A stretch of 64,000 nucleotides of DNA from Bifidobacteriaceae bacterium (lineage in GTDB: Bacteria > Actinomycetota > Actinomycetes > Actinomycetales > Bifidobacteriaceae). Location of the stretch: positions 58,037 through 122,036 of the forward strand of contig JALCQC010000005.1 of assembly GCA_022650895.1 (NCBI GenBank). The letters run 5' to 3'. Shown piece after piece: positions 15,675 through 25,209 of this stretch. Under the pieces are notes generated by a model. That model was given only the letters and a program-made list of their open reading frames with translations. It was not told where the DNA came from and did not search any database. How positions within the stretch are numbered: position 1 is the first letter of the stretch; each line of letters opens with the position of its first letter. A program made the translations under genes and the position numbers.

Positions 15675-17141
15675 GTGGCAGTAGATCGTCAAACCGGGAA
15701 CGGACGGAAGCGACGCGTCCTCGTCGTGGTACTCAGCGCAGTCGTATCGCTGGCATTGCTGGGAGGCTACGTCGTCGCTGACGCCTACGACATCGTTCCC
15801 GGTTACCTCACCTTCCGAGAGCAGAGCAATGACGGTGCCACGATCCCCAGCGCCACGACTGCCCTTGCGCCGGCGGAGATCGTCGGAGACATCGACGATT
15901 CGCAGACGGTCGACGCCACCAAGGCGAAGAAGGCGCTCTCTGCTTTCCTTTCCGCCGAGGACGTCGGAAAAGATCTTTCCGTCATCGTGGCGGATTCCAC
16001 CGGAAAAGAGATCGTCTCCGAAAAAGGAACCACCACCCGCGAACCCGCCTCCACGCTGAAGACCCTCACGGCGCTCGCCACCGTCGAAAAACTGGACATG
16101 GACTCCACACTCGACACCGAGGTCTACCTCACCGCGGCGGACGGTGCGAAGGCCACCATTGCGCTCAAGGGCAACGGCGACATGCTACTGGGAGAGGGTG
16201 CCTCCGACGCACAGCACGTCAATGGGCACGCGGGTCTGAAAACACTTGCCGAATCAGCGGCAAAGGCACTGAAGCAACAGGGGATCACCACAGTGACACT
16301 CCAGTATGATGACTCCCTCTTCGGAACGCAGCGCATGCCCGCCGACATGGACGAAAAAATGGTGTCCAACGGGAATTTCACGCCGGTCTCCTCACTCGCC
16401 ATCGACGAGGGCAAGGAGTGGGGGAGCAGCAAGAAACCCAGCGATCCGGACGCAATTCCGACGTCGTATCCGTCCCGCACCACCAAGCCCGCCGAAGAGA
16501 CCGCCGATTCCTTTGCGCATCAACTTGAAAAGGCTGGCATAACGGTCGACGGCGATGCCAGTTCCACCACGGTTTCGGACAGCATTCTCACCTCCGACAC
16601 CGCCCGCATCGCAACGGTTAGCTCCGCACCCCTGTGGAAGATACTGCGCTTCACCCTGCAGCAATCGGACAACACCCTCGCCGAACTCTTCGGACGCCTT
16701 GTCGCTCTTGCAACCAATTCGGAGAACTCTCCCAAAGGCGCGACGTCGGCAATTCTCTCGATCGTGAAAGCGGACGGCATCGATGTCAGCGGAATCCACA
16801 TGAGCGATTGCTCAGGACTCTCCGACAATTCCACACTGACGGCCACCACACTCATCGAGGTTCAGGAACGCTACTACTCATCGGCACCTGCGGAGGCTTT
16901 GGAGGGTCTTCCTGTGTCCGGATTCTCGGGGACCGCGCTCGGCCGCACCTTCGACGACTCCGTGTTCGGCCTCGCCCGATTGAAAACCGGCTCCCTCGAT
17001 ACGGTCACCTCCATGACGGGCAGCGTGGCACGGAAAAACGGAGGCCTCCTCTTCTTCGCCGTCATCGTGAACAACCCGGACAACATGTGGTCGGCACATG
17101 TCGCCGTCGATGATTTCGTCAGCGCCTTGGCGGATCTCTAA
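15675..17141 (+). CDS. dacB: D-alanyl-D-alanine carboxypeptidase, PBP4 type (S13)
   Basis: A class C low-molecular-weight penicillin-binding protein that trims or cleaves peptidoglycan stem peptides outside the membrane. The 488-residue product has an N-terminal transmembrane or signal segment (about 14-35) and the three active-site motifs: SxxK as Ser126-Lys129 (ASTLK), SxN as Ser331-Asn333 (QSDN) and KTG at 437-439. The GTG start follows AGGGAAGG at good spacing. It lies between an ABC exporter and tilS, and the tilS start is 18 nt after its stop. The dacB-tilS-hpt-ftsH order is common in Actinobacteria, which strengthens the call. Confidence 0.93.
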   Translation: MAVDRQTGNGRKRRVLVVVLSAVVSLALLGGYVVADAYDIVPGYLTFREQSNDGATIPSATTALAPAEIVGDIDDSQTVDATKAKKALSAFLSAEDVGKDLSVIVADSTGKEIVSEKGTTTREPASTLKTLTALATVEKLDMDSTLDTEVYLTAADGAKATIALKGNGDMLLGEGASDAQHVNGHAGLKTLAESAAKALKQQGITTVTLQYDDSLFGTQRMPADMDEKMVSNGNFTPVSSLAIDEGKEWGSSKKPSDPDAIPTSYPSRTTKPAEETADSFAHQLEKAGITVDGDASSTTVSDSILTSDTARIATVSSAPLWKILRFTLQQSDNTLAELFGRLVALATNSENSPKGATSAILSIVKADGIDVSGIHMSDCSGLSDNSTLTATTLIEVQERYYSSAPAEALEGLPVSGFSGTALGRTFDDSVFGLARLKTGSLDTVTSMTGSVARKNGGLLFFAVIVNNPDNMWSAHVAVDDFVSALADL

Positions 17142-17159
17142 AAAGAAGGCGAGATCACC

Positions 17160-18359
17160 ATGCCCTACTCACCTCAGATGCGCAAAGCAGTGGGAGCGGT
17201 GCGTTCGCAGCTGGAAGAACACGGCTTGGGACGCCAGTCGCGTGTCTACGCCGACCATGGACGCCACGCTCCTGCTGACGCCGCTCCCCTGCTTCTTGTC
17301 GCGTGCTCGGGAGGACGTGACTCGTTGGCGCTGGCAAAGGTTGCGGGGATCGTCGCGGGCATGAACGGTCTGCGATGCGGTGCCGTTATCGTGGATCATC
17401 AGCTCCAGTCAGGATCCGCAACCGTAGCCCATCGTGCCGCCGCCTGTTGCGAGAAAATGGGATTGAGCCCGGTCGAGGTGATGACGGTGGATGTCACCAC
17501 CGCCACGCGCGGCACTGTCTCCGAGGGAGTGGAGGCCGCCGCTCGCGAAGCCAGATACGGTGCACTCGTCTCGGCTGCACAACGTTTGAAAGCCGCCGCA
17601 GTGCTGATTGCGCACACGCAGGACGACCAGGTCGAAACAGTGCTGATCGGTCTTGCACGCACCTCCTCGCCGGCCGCCTTCGCAGGAATGCCACGTGAAT
17701 TCAGCCGTGACGGCATCACTTTTCTGCGACCGTTGATGGATCTGACGCGTGCGGACACCACAGCGATCTGCCAGCAGAACGGCTTGTCCTGGTGGGATGA
17801 CCCGACCAATGGTGACGGGTCTCACATTCCCCAAGATCAGTTGCCTCTGCGTTCCAGAATCCGCCAGACGCTGGTCCCCGTGCTGCATTCGGTCGTCGGT
17901 CAGGCCGTCTCTCAGCACCTCGCCGACGCCGCCGATTCACTGCGTGCGGATCAGGAGTATCTCGACGCCGTGGCGGTTAAGGCCTTCGCCCAGGTCACGC
18001 TTGCTGAATCCGGGGAAAGCGAATCTGGAGACAGTGAATCCGCGAAACGAGAGTCCCGCAAACATGAATCCGGAGATCGTAAGTCCGGTGACCGTGAACC
18101 CATCGCCGGTCATCGTGTCGTCCTTCGCCTCGACTGTGAAGGCTTGGAGAAGCTTGCGGCACCTATCCGTACCCGTGTCATCGTCGCTGCGTTGCGCTCG
18201 ATCGGCGCGGAACCCACGCGTTCACACCTCGAGCGCATTGACACATTGGTGACGCAGTGGCATGGTCAATCTCCAGTGTGTCTATCCAGCGGATTCTCAG
18301 TAATCCGCCAGAAACACGTCATTGAGCTGTGCCAAGATAGGACGCATGCAAATAGCTGA
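17160..18359 (+). CDS. tilS: tRNA(Ile)-lysidine synthase
   Basis: TilS converts the wobble cytidine of tRNA-Ile(CAU) to lysidine using ATP and lysine, so that AUA is read as isoleucine; it is essential. The 399-residue product has the PP-loop SGGRDS at 50-55 and the substrate-facing AHTQDDQVET. A hydrophilic insertion of about 35 residues near 281-315, made of repeated ESGD/ESGE/KSGD units, separates the N-terminal domain from the C-terminal part and is encoded by degenerate DNA repeats at about 18007-18100. The hpt start lies inside its last codons. Confidence 0.93.
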   Translation: MPYSPQMRKAVGAVRSQLEEHGLGRQSRVYADHGRHAPADAAPLLLVACSGGRDSLALAKVAGIVAGMNGLRCGAVIVDHQLQSGSATVAHRAAACCEKMGLSPVEVMTVDVTTATRGTVSEGVEAAAREARYGALVSAAQRLKAAAVLIAHTQDDQVETVLIGLARTSSPAAFAGMPREFSRDGITFLRPLMDLTRADTTAICQQNGLSWWDDPTNGDGSHIPQDQLPLRSRIRQTLVPVLHSVVGQAVSQHLADAADSLRADQEYLDAVAVKAFAQVTLAESGESESGDSESAKRESRKHESGDRKSGDREPIAGHRVVLRLDCEGLEKLAAPIRTRVIVAALRSIGAEPTRSHLERIDTLVTQWHGQSPVCLSSGFSVIRQKHVIELCQDRTHANS

Positions 18360-18909
18360 TGTCCAGGACGATATTGACCGGGTGCTGTTGACCAAGGAGC
18401 AGATAGAGAAGAAAATCGCAGAGGTGGCCGCGCAGGTGGATCGCGACTATGCAGACAAGAACGTTCTGCTGCTCGCCGTTTTGAAGGGTGCCGTGAACAC
18501 CCTCGTCGCCTTCTCTTCGCAACTCCATATCAACGCTGAAATAGATTTCATGAGCCTTTCCAGTTATGGAGACGGAGCGGTTTCGAGCGGAAAAGTGACA
18601 ATTCGGCAGGATATGTCCGTTGATGTTCGCGGTCGGCATGTTCTTATCGTTGAGGATATCGTTGATTCAGGTCTGACGCTTTCGTGGCTGATGGCGCTGC
18701 TGAGAGAACGTGGTGCTGCCTCTGTGGAGGCATTTGCGTTGCTCAACAAGCCGTCGCGTAACAAAGTCCACGTAGAGGTGAAATACCCAGGTTACGAGAT
18801 TCCGGATGAATTCGTCGTCGGCTTCGGGTTGGACTATGACGAGCGGTACAGAAACCTTGATTCAATCGCGGCTCTGAAACCGAAAGTGTACGAAGGAGAT
18901 CATTCATGA
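18346..18909 (+). CDS. hpt: Hypoxanthine(-guanine) phosphoribosyltransferase
   Basis: This purine-salvage enzyme joins hypoxanthine or guanine to PRPP. The 187-residue product has the PRPP-binding loop [13 protein letters not shown] at 99-111 and the flexible-loop and base-binding regions of the family (SSYGDG at 72-77, VGFGLDY near the end). The ATG at 18346, preceded by GATAGGACGC, overlaps the end of tilS by 14 nt, and its stop overlaps the ftsH start as ATGA. The three genes are therefore one tightly coupled unit. The length is typical. Confidence 0.95.
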   Translation: MQIADVQDDIDRVLLTKEQIEKKIAEVAAQVDRDYADKNVLLLAVLKGAVNTLVAFSSQLHINAEIDFMSLSSYGDGAVSSGKVTIRQDMSVDVRGRHVLIVEDIVDSGLTLSWLMALLRERGAASVEAFALLNKPSRNKVHVEVKYPGYEIPDEFVVGFGLDYDERYRNLDSIAALKPKVYEGDHS

Positions 18910-21002
18910 GCTTCCCATCTGGGCCTAACGGCGGCCGGAACCAACAGGAGGGACCCGGGCGCGGTAACAACCCCTTTAGCTTTCACAACAACGATGGTGA
19001 TGGGGATCACGACTCCAAGCCACGTCCCTTCTGGAAGAGGCCCTTTGTCTGGGTAATCGTTCTTGCGCTGTTGGCTTTGGTGGCCTTCCAGATGTTCGCG
19101 GTGCGCGGACCCAAGACGATCGACACCAAGGATGGCTTGGAACTCCTCCAGCAGGATTCCAGTGTCAAAGTAACCTCGGCGACGATCACCGAGAACAAGC
19201 AAGTGGTGGAGCTCAAGCTCACTGGCGACTACCAGAAGACCGTTGACGGAAACACCGTCAACTATGGCAAGGACGTTCAGTTCTACTATGTCTTCGCCCA
19301 GGGTGCCCAGGTGGCGGAGGCCGTCGAGAAGGCGGATTCGCAGGAGGGCTACACCTATAATTCGGTGGTTCCCGAGACCTCGATGCTGTCCTATCTCGTC
19401 ACGAGTATCCTGCCCTTCCTCATCATCATGGGAATTTTCTGGTACGCCATGACCAAGCTGCAGGGTGGTGCAGGCGGCTTCCTCGGCATGGGCGGCAAGA
19501 AGAATGCCGGCAGAATCCCCGACTCCGAGGTGCCGAAGACAAAGTTTGCAGACGTTGCAGGCGAGGACGCCGCGGTCCAGGAAGTCGCCGAGATCAAGGA
19601 CTTCCTTCAGGATCCGACGAAGTACCGCAACATCGGCGCCCGCATTCCGCGTGGCGTGCTGCTGTACGGCCCTCCAGGAACGGGTAAGACGCTGCTTGCA
19701 CGTGCCATCGCAGGTGAGGCGGGCGTTCCGTTCTATTCCATGGCGGGTTCAGACTTCGTGGAGATGTTTGTGGGCTTGGGTGCGTCCCGTGTCCGCGATC
19801 TGTTCGATGAGGCGAAGAAGAACGCTCCGGCCATCATCTTCATCGATGAGATCGATGCTGTCGGTCGCCGTCGTGGCTCCGGTATGGGAGGCGGTCATGA
19901 CGAGCGCGAGCAGACGCTGAATCAGCTCCTGGTGGAGATGGACGGTTTCAACAACGACACCAACCTCATCATCATCGCCGCCACCAACCGTCCGGACGTC
20001 CTTGACCCCGCACTTTTGCGCCCCGGTCGTTTCGACCGTCAGGTCGGCATCGAGGCTCCCGATCTTGAAGGCCGTGAAGCCATTCTGAAGGTTCATGCCA
20101 AGGGCAAGCCGTTCGTGCCGGACGTCGATCTGCATATGATCGCCGTTCGCACCCCGGGCTTCACCGGTGCTGATCTGGCCAACGTGTTGAACGAGGCGGC
20201 ACTGCTTACCGCACGTTCCAACGCCCAGCTCATCGACAACCGTGCGATTGATGAGGCCATTGACCGTGTCATGGCCGGCCCCAAGCGTCAGTCCCGCGGC
20301 ATGGCACTCAACGAACTGCGCAACACCGCCTATCACGAGGGTGGCCACGCGCTGGTGGCCGCTGCCCTCAACGACACGGACCCGGTGACCAAGGTGACCA
20401 TTCTTCCGCGTGGGCGTGCTCTCGGCTACACCGCCGTGATGCCTACCAGCGATCGCTACTCCCAGTCCCGCAACGAGCTGCTCGACCAGATGGCCTATGC
20501 CATGGGCGGCCGCTCCGCCGAAGAGATCGTGTTCCACGACCCCACCACCGGTGCCTCCAACGACATCGAGAAGGCGACTAGCATCGCACGCAAGATGGTG
20601 GTGGAGTTTGGCTTCTCCACCAAGCTCGGCGCCATCAAATGGGCCGATGACGACGACCAGACCACGGTGATGGATGGTTTGCAGCCACGCAAGTACTCCG
20701 ACGAAACCGCACAGGTCATCGATGAAGAGGTTCTTCAACTCGTGGAGAACGCCCACACCGAGGCATGGCAGATCATCAACGACAACCGTGAGGTATTGGA
20801 CGAGTTGGTTCGCCAGCTTCTGCAGAAGGAGACGCTGGACGACAAGGAATTGGCCCGCATCTTCGCAAACGTGAAGAAGGCTCCGAAGCGCGAGCTGTGG
20901 CTGTCCAACCCGAACCGTCCGCTCCCGTCACTGCCACCGGTGGAGATTCCGGCAGAGCTGAAGAAATCCGCAGGAATCGAAGAAGATGACGACAATGCCT
21001 GA
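18906..21002 (+). CDS. ftsH: ATP-dependent zinc metalloprotease FtsH
   Basis: FtsH is a membrane-anchored hexameric AAA+ protease that degrades misassembled membrane proteins and short-lived regulators. The 698-residue product has a glycine/asparagine-rich N-terminus, transmembrane segments at about 47-65 and 160-185, Walker A GPPGTGKT at 255-262, Walker B IIFIDEID, the second region of homology ending in RPGRFDRQ, and the zinc site HEGGH at 477-481 (the more common form is HEAGH). The start overlaps the hpt stop by ATGA and the folE start lies within its last 17 nt, so translation is coupled across hpt-ftsH-folE. Confidence 0.97.
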   Translation: MSFPSGPNGGRNQQEGPGRGNNPFSFHNNDGDGDHDSKPRPFWKRPFVWVIVLALLALVAFQMFAVRGPKTIDTKDGLELLQQDSSVKVTSATITENKQVVELKLTGDYQKTVDGNTVNYGKDVQFYYVFAQGAQVAEAVEKADSQEGYTYNSVVPETSMLSYLVTSILPFLIIMGIFWYAMTKLQGGAGGFLGMGGKKNAGRIPDSEVPKTKFADVAGEDAAVQEVAEIKDFLQDPTKYRNIGARIPRGVLLYGPPGTGKTLLARAIAGEAGVPFYSMAGSDFVEMFVGLGASRVRDLFDEAKKNAPAIIFIDEIDAVGRRRGSGMGGGHDEREQTLNQLLVEMDGFNNDTNLIIIAATNRPDVLDPALLRPGRFDRQVGIEAPDLEGREAILKVHAKGKPFVPDVDLHMIAVRTPGFTGADLANVLNEAALLTARSNAQLIDNRAIDEAIDRVMAGPKRQSRGMALNELRNTAYHEGGHALVAAALNDTDPVTKVTILPRGRALGYTAVMPTSDRYSQSRNELLDQMAYAMGGRSAEEIVFHDPTTGASNDIEKATSIARKMVVEFGFSTKLGAIKWADDDDQTTVMDGLQPRKYSDETAQVIDEEVLQLVENAHTEAWQIINDNREVLDELVRQLLQKETLDDKELARIFANVKKAPKRELWLSNPNRPLPSLPPVEIPAELKKSAGIEEDDDNA

Positions 21003-21630
21003 AAGTGTTGACAACGTTCCCGCCGAAAGCAGCACGGACGTTGACAGGTTCGCGGCCCATGGCCCCTATGATGCCGATGGTGTCCGCGAGGCGGTGCGTC
21101 TGTTCCTGAAGTCCATCGGGGAGGATCCGAACCGAGAGGGACTTCAGGAGACTCCGGACCGCATCGCCCGCGCCTGCAAGGAACTGTTCGCAGGATTGAC
21201 GCAGGATCCCAAGGACGTGCTTGTCAAGCAATTCGACGTGGACACCGAGGAGATGGTTCTCGTCCGAGACATCGAGCTCTACTCGGTGTGCGAACACCAT
21301 CTGCTGCCTTTCCACGGAGTCGCGCATGTGGGCTACATTCCGCGACGCGGCAAGGTGGTGGGCCTCAGCAAGTTGGCTCGTCTCGTGGAGGTGTACGCCC
21401 GCAGGCCGCAGGTGCAGGAACGCCTCACGCAGCAGGTTGCCGACGCGTTGATGAACATCGTCGATGCGCGCGGGGTCATCGTGGTGACGGAATGTGAGCA
21501 CCTATGCATGTCGATGCGGGGCATCAAGAAGTCGGAGGCCCGCACGGTGACGTCGGCAGTGCGCGGAGTGATGCGCAATCCTGCCACGCGAGCCGAGGCG
21601 ATGAGTCTCATCATCAACAGCAAACACTGA
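20986..21630 (+). CDS. folE: GTP cyclohydrolase I
   Basis: FolE opens the GTP imidazole ring to make 7,8-dihydroneopterin triphosphate, the first step of folate synthesis. The 214-residue product has the zinc ligands Cys102 and His105 (VCEHHLLPF) and Cys174 (EHLCMSMRG), and the usual C-terminal [16 protein letters not shown] 20986, preceded by AGGAATCGAAGAAG, overlaps the ftsH end by 17 nt; ATG 20995 is the alternative. It heads the folate genes, with folP starting 31 nt downstream. The length is normal. Confidence 0.96.
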   Translation: MTTMPESVDNVPAESSTDVDRFAAHGPYDADGVREAVRLFLKSIGEDPNREGLQETPDRIARACKELFAGLTQDPKDVLVKQFDVDTEEMVLVRDIELYSVCEHHLLPFHGVAHVGYIPRRGKVVGLSKLARLVEVYARRPQVQERLTQQVADALMNIVDARGVIVVTECEHLCMSMRGIKKSEARTVTSAVRGVMRNPATRAEAMSLIINSKH

Positions 21631-21661
21631 GCGGAGACGTGGTTTTCGAGAGGAGTTCCAC

Positions 21662-22585
21662 ATGAACGAGAGGCTGAGTTCATTGCGGGACTCCTCTCAT
21701 ACTTTGGTGATGGGGATTCTCAACATCACCGAGGATTCTTTTTCCGATGGAGGCCGGTGGCTTTCCGCCTCCGCCGCGGCCGAACACGGCAGACAGATGG
21801 CGAGCCAGGGCGCCGACATCATCGATATCGGCGCCGAGTCCACGCGTCCCGGTGCCGTTCGCGTGGACCCCGAGACAGAGAAATCCCGCGTCGTCACTGC
21901 CGTCAGCAACCTGTCTGACTTGGGGATTCCGCTGTCGATAGACACCACACGCTCTTCCGTGGCACGTGCCGCACTCGAGGCGGGTGCCTCCATCATCAAC
22001 GACGTGTCCGGCGGACAGCTCGACACAGAGATTCCGCGCGTGGTCGCGCACAGCGACTGCCTCTATGTGGTGCAGCATTGGCGCGGTTGGCTCACCGGAG
22101 GGAAACCAAGCGGTCCCGACGCGCCGTCCTCTCACTACGAACAGGGCGTGGTGCCACAGGTGCACGCCGAACTGATGCGTCAGGTAGATGCCGTTCTCGC
22201 AGCAGGCGTCGACCCCGAAAAGATCGTTCTCGATCCCGGCCTGGGGTTCTCCAAACCCGGCCCCGACCTGAACATGCCGCTGATGAGGCAGCTGGAACTC
22301 TTTAAGCGTGAGGGCTATCCGGTTCTCATCGGAGCGTCGCGCAAACGCTTTATCGCCGATATCCTGAAGTCGAACGAGACCGACGCCGGTGACGCCGGTG
22401 CCTCTGACAGGGGGAGAAACGGCACGGTTGCCGCAGCGCCTTCGAACGAGCGCAAGGACACCGCAACGGCCGTCCTCTCCGCATTCTGCGAGATGGAGGG
22501 TGCGTGGGCGGTTCGTGTGCACGACGTTCAGAAAACCGTTGATGCGCTTGCAGTCGCACGTGCGTGGAAAAACAGTGGGAGATGA
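21662..22585 (+). CDS. folP: Dihydropteroate synthase
   Basis: FolP condenses hydroxymethyl-dihydropterin pyrophosphate with p-aminobenzoate; it is the sulfonamide target. The 307-residue protein shows NITEDSFSDGG at 21-31, DIGAESTRPG at 55-64, the DTTRSS strand and the PVLIGASRKRFI motif. A low-complexity stretch of about 30 residues rich in Gly, Ala and Asp is inserted after that motif, making it slightly longer than usual. ATG 21662 follows GAGAGGAGTTCCAC. The next gene starts 1 nt after its stop. Confidence 0.95.
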   Translation: MNERLSSLRDSSHTLVMGILNITEDSFSDGGRWLSASAAAEHGRQMASQGADIIDIGAESTRPGAVRVDPETEKSRVVTAVSNLSDLGIPLSIDTTRSSVARAALEAGASIINDVSGGQLDTEIPRVVAHSDCLYVVQHWRGWLTGGKPSGPDAPSSHYEQGVVPQVHAELMRQVDAVLAAGVDPEKIVLDPGLGFSKPGPDLNMPLMRQLELFKREGYPVLIGASRKRFIADILKSNETDAGDAGASDRGRNGTVAAAPSNERKDTATAVLSAFCEMEGAWAVRVHDVQKTVDALAVARAWKNSGR

Positions 22586-22586
22586 C

Positions 22587-23537
22587 ATGGATTCAATTAC
22601 GTTAAGGGGTGTCAGTGCGCAGGGGACGCACGGAGTCCTCGATTTCGAGCACACCCAACCCCAGACCTTCTCCGTGGACGCAACGCTCTTCGTGGATCTC
22701 AGCAAGGCGGGTGCGAGTGACGATCTCGCCGATACCGTCGATTACGGCCAGATCGCCGCGCGCATCGTGCGCGCCATCGAAGGTGAACATCTGGATCTCA
22801 TCGAAGCTCTTGCGGCGCGCATTGCCGACTCCATACTGCAGACCTCCGCGATCCGGCGGGTGCGGGTGACGGTCCACAAGCCTGAGGCACCCATTAAGGT
22901 GCCGTTCTCCGATGTCGAGGTGAGTATCGAGCGCTCCCGTGTGACGGAGGAAAACACGGAGGGGCCCGAACTTCCGCAGGCGCCGACGACGCACCGCGTC
23001 ATCGTCGCGATGGGTGGCAACCTCAACGACCCCGCCACCGCCATGCGGTCCGCAGTGGTCGCGATGGACGGGATCCCAGGCAATCAGATCATGGGAATCT
23101 CCCCGCTCTACCGCACCACCCCATGGGGTATGGAGGAGGGGACGCCCGACTTCCTCAACGCCGTGGTCGAACTCAGCACGACCATGGAACCGATGGACCT
23201 GCTTAAGGCGTTGCAGATGATCGAGGCGGCGCACGGGCGCAGCCGTGAGGTGCATTGGGGTTCCCGTCCTCTTGACCTCGACATCATCGACTTCGACGGA
23301 GCGGTGACCAACAATCCCGTGCTCACCCTTCCGCACCCACGGGCGTGGCAGCGGGCCTTCGTTCTGGCGCCGATGCTCGATCTGGATCCGAACGCCGTCC
23401 TTCCGGGAGAGCATGGTGGAAAGGTCGCGAGCTTGTTGGAAGGCTGTCCCGACAAGGATGCGGTCGAACGCATTTCTGACGACTGGATTCTCGGCAATAC
23501 CGGTGTTTCCGATGAAACGGCAGGAGAGCGGTCATGA
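22587..23537 (+). CDS. folBK: Bifunctional dihydroneopterin aldolase / HPPK
   Basis: This 316-residue fusion performs two consecutive folate steps: the FolB domain (about 1-120) cleaves dihydroneopterin, with the HGVLDFE motif at 15-21 and the catalytic Lys98, and the FolK domain (about 136-290) pyrophosphorylates 6-hydroxymethyl-dihydropterin, with AMGGNLNDP at 141-149 and the HWGSRPLDLDIID motif. The ATG at 22587 follows GTGGGAGATGAC and lies 1 nt after folP. FolB-FolK fusions are known in bifidobacteria and other bacteria, so this is not novel. The DUF3180 gene overlaps its stop by ATGA. Confidence 0.95.
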   Translation: MDSITLRGVSAQGTHGVLDFEHTQPQTFSVDATLFVDLSKAGASDDLADTVDYGQIAARIVRAIEGEHLDLIEALAARIADSILQTSAIRRVRVTVHKPEAPIKVPFSDVEVSIERSRVTEENTEGPELPQAPTTHRVIVAMGGNLNDPATAMRSAVVAMDGIPGNQIMGISPLYRTTPWGMEEGTPDFLNAVVELSTTMEPMDLLKALQMIEAAHGRSREVHWGSRPLDLDIIDFDGAVTNNPVLTLPHPRAWQRAFVLAPMLDLDPNAVLPGEHGGKVASLLEGCPDKDAVERISDDWILGNTGVSDETAGERS

Positions 23538-24133
23538 AGGCGCGAAAGACTCCGTGGCAGTATTTCGTGATCGCAGGCGTCGTGGGGCTTCTTGGCGGCG
23601 CCACCTTGGCGTATGTCACGAGGAATTCCGCAGTCAATGTGCTGGGCTCCTCATGGGTCGTTCCGGTGATTTTGGGGTTGTTGGGGATTCTCGTCCTCGT
23701 TCTGGCATGGACGGTCCGCAAGTACGCGAAGGGAGAGCTGAAGGACATCGATCCTCGGCGCGCCTTTAATACCTTGGTGATGGCGAAGTCGTTGTCTCTG
23801 GCGGGTTCCCTCCTGGCGGGCTGGTATTTGGGGCAGCTTCTGGTTGTCCTTCCGCGCGGAGACGCACCGTACTATTCCGAGGTGATTCTGGAATGTGCGG
23901 TGTCAGCAGGAGTCAGTCTGTTCGACGTCATCGCCGGCATCGTGTCCGAGTGGTGGTGCCAGCTACCCCCGAACGAGGGGCCGGAGCACGAGAAGATGAA
24001 GCGCCGCAAAAGGATGTTGGATGCTTCCGCGTCGCAGAAGCGGTCCTCCTCGGAGCAGCAGACGAAGCCGATCAATACCCTTTCGGAGCCCCGCGAAGGG
24101 CACCGATATGACGGTGATCGTCGTCGTTCATAG
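23534..24133 (+). CDS. DUF3180 membrane protein
   Basis: The 199-residue protein has four predicted membrane segments (about 10-28, 37-60, 82-104 and 115-135) and a charged C-terminal tail. It matches the DUF3180 family, which almost always follows folK in Actinobacteria; the function is unknown. The ATGA overlap with folBK makes it the last coupled member of the folate operon. The conserved placement suggests a role in folate metabolism or simply co-regulation, but nothing in the sequence shows a transported molecule. Confidence 0.85.
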   Translation: MKARKTPWQYFVIAGVVGLLGGATLAYVTRNSAVNVLGSSWVVPVILGLLGILVLVLAWTVRKYAKGELKDIDPRRAFNTLVMAKSLSLAGSLLAGWYLGQLLVVLPRGDAPYYSEVILECAVSAGVSLFDVIAGIVSEWWCQLPPNEGPEHEKMKRRKRMLDASASQKRSSSEQQTKPINTLSEPREGHRYDGDRRRS

Positions 24134-24221
24134 CGTTCTGTTGGCTTGTGTGATGGCTCATGTGACGTCAAATACGCGGAAAATGATGATTTTTGCCACA
24201 AAGTGATGACACAATAGGGAT

Positions 24222-25121
24222 ATGAAGAACTTCAGATTCACTAAGCCTCGTGGAACACAGAACGTGGCCCTTGTGGTGGAGGACACCACCGACGCCCGTC
24301 GTTTCACCAAAGTGTATTCATCCGACGAATTGTATCCTCTGAACGCAGATCGCTACTACACGGATTTGCCCAATCTCTTTGTAGACGTCCTCGACGTCGC
24401 GGAAGGAGAGGGACCTGAGATGGAGGAAGCCTCCGCCACCTCCAAGGTTCTCACCGCGCCCTCGATCACTCTGCGCACGCTGACCCGACGCGCACAGCGT
24501 TCAGCCGCAGATGGTTCCGGTAACGCGCAGCGCTTCGCCGATGCCAAGGATCTGTGGAACAAGATGGAGTCCCATATCCTTTCCGCAGTGGTGAAGCCGG
24601 ACGATAAACCGATCACCGATGTTCGCAAGTCCAAGAACTGGCGTAAGAGCCAACCGTTCGCTGACGTTGCCGCAGACCCACAGGCATGGTTCGTCACCGA
24701 CGTTTTCTCACGCTCGAACCAGCAGAAGAACCCGATCGACGCCTACCGCGGCCTGAGCGCCGTCTTCGATGCCCTTCTTGAGGGACTCGACGATTTGGCG
24801 GCCGCCGACCTGCTCACCATGAAGACCGGCATCTGCGAGAATCTCAGTTTCCCCACCTACGCACAGATTTCACGTGCCCTCAACGATTCCAACATGCTGG
24901 TGTTCCACAACGACACGCAGTTGGCGGAGTGGATCCGCGCCGAGACCCACAAGAAGGAATACCTCTATTCGGGCACGCCAGTGATTGTCCACCTGCCGCA
25001 GGGGAAGCCTTCCATTCCGGGCGACAGCGCCGAACGGAAGGATCTCGACCTCGAAAGCGGTGCCACGGTGACCGTGTCGAACCTCGCCAACCGCCTCGCA
25101 CCGAAGGGAAAGGCGCGTTAA
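24222..25121 (+). CDS. Conserved hypothetical protein, unknown function
   Basis: I do not recognise this 299-residue protein. It starts MKNFRFTKPRGTQNVALVVE at an ATG with an upstream AATAGGGATATG, has no signal peptide or membrane segment, is moderately charged, and contains no motif I can name. Its steady codon use and lack of low complexity support a real cytoplasmic protein. It is followed by a hairpin that resembles a terminator, and the downstream gene is convergent, so it is probably monocistronic. Confidence 0.75.
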   Translation: MKNFRFTKPRGTQNVALVVEDTTDARRFTKVYSSDELYPLNADRYYTDLPNLFVDVLDVAEGEGPEMEEASATSKVLTAPSITLRTLTRRAQRSAADGSGNAQRFADAKDLWNKMESHILSAVVKPDDKPITDVRKSKNWRKSQPFADVAADPQAWFVTDVFSRSNQQKNPIDAYRGLSAVFDALLEGLDDLAAADLLTMKTGICENLSFPTYAQISRALNDSNMLVFHNDTQLAEWIRAETHKKEYLYSGTPVIVHLPQGKPSIPGDSAERKDLDLESGATVTVSNLANRLAPKGKAR

Positions 25122-25130
25122 AAATAGCAA

Positions 25131-25197
25131 TCGGCCTGCCTTTTCTCCTCGCATGGAAGATCTCATGGAAGAGAGAAGACAGGCCTGTTTTGTCTCT
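25131..25197. terminator. Bidirectional terminator-like hairpin
   Basis: CGGCCTGCCTTTTCTCCT at about 25133-25150 pairs imperfectly with AGAGAGAAGACAGGCCTG at about 25172-25190, followed by TTTTG. It lies between the unknown gene and the convergent tesB gene and could serve both. Confidence 0.55.
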
Positions 25198-25209
25198 GGA
25201 GTTTTGTCG

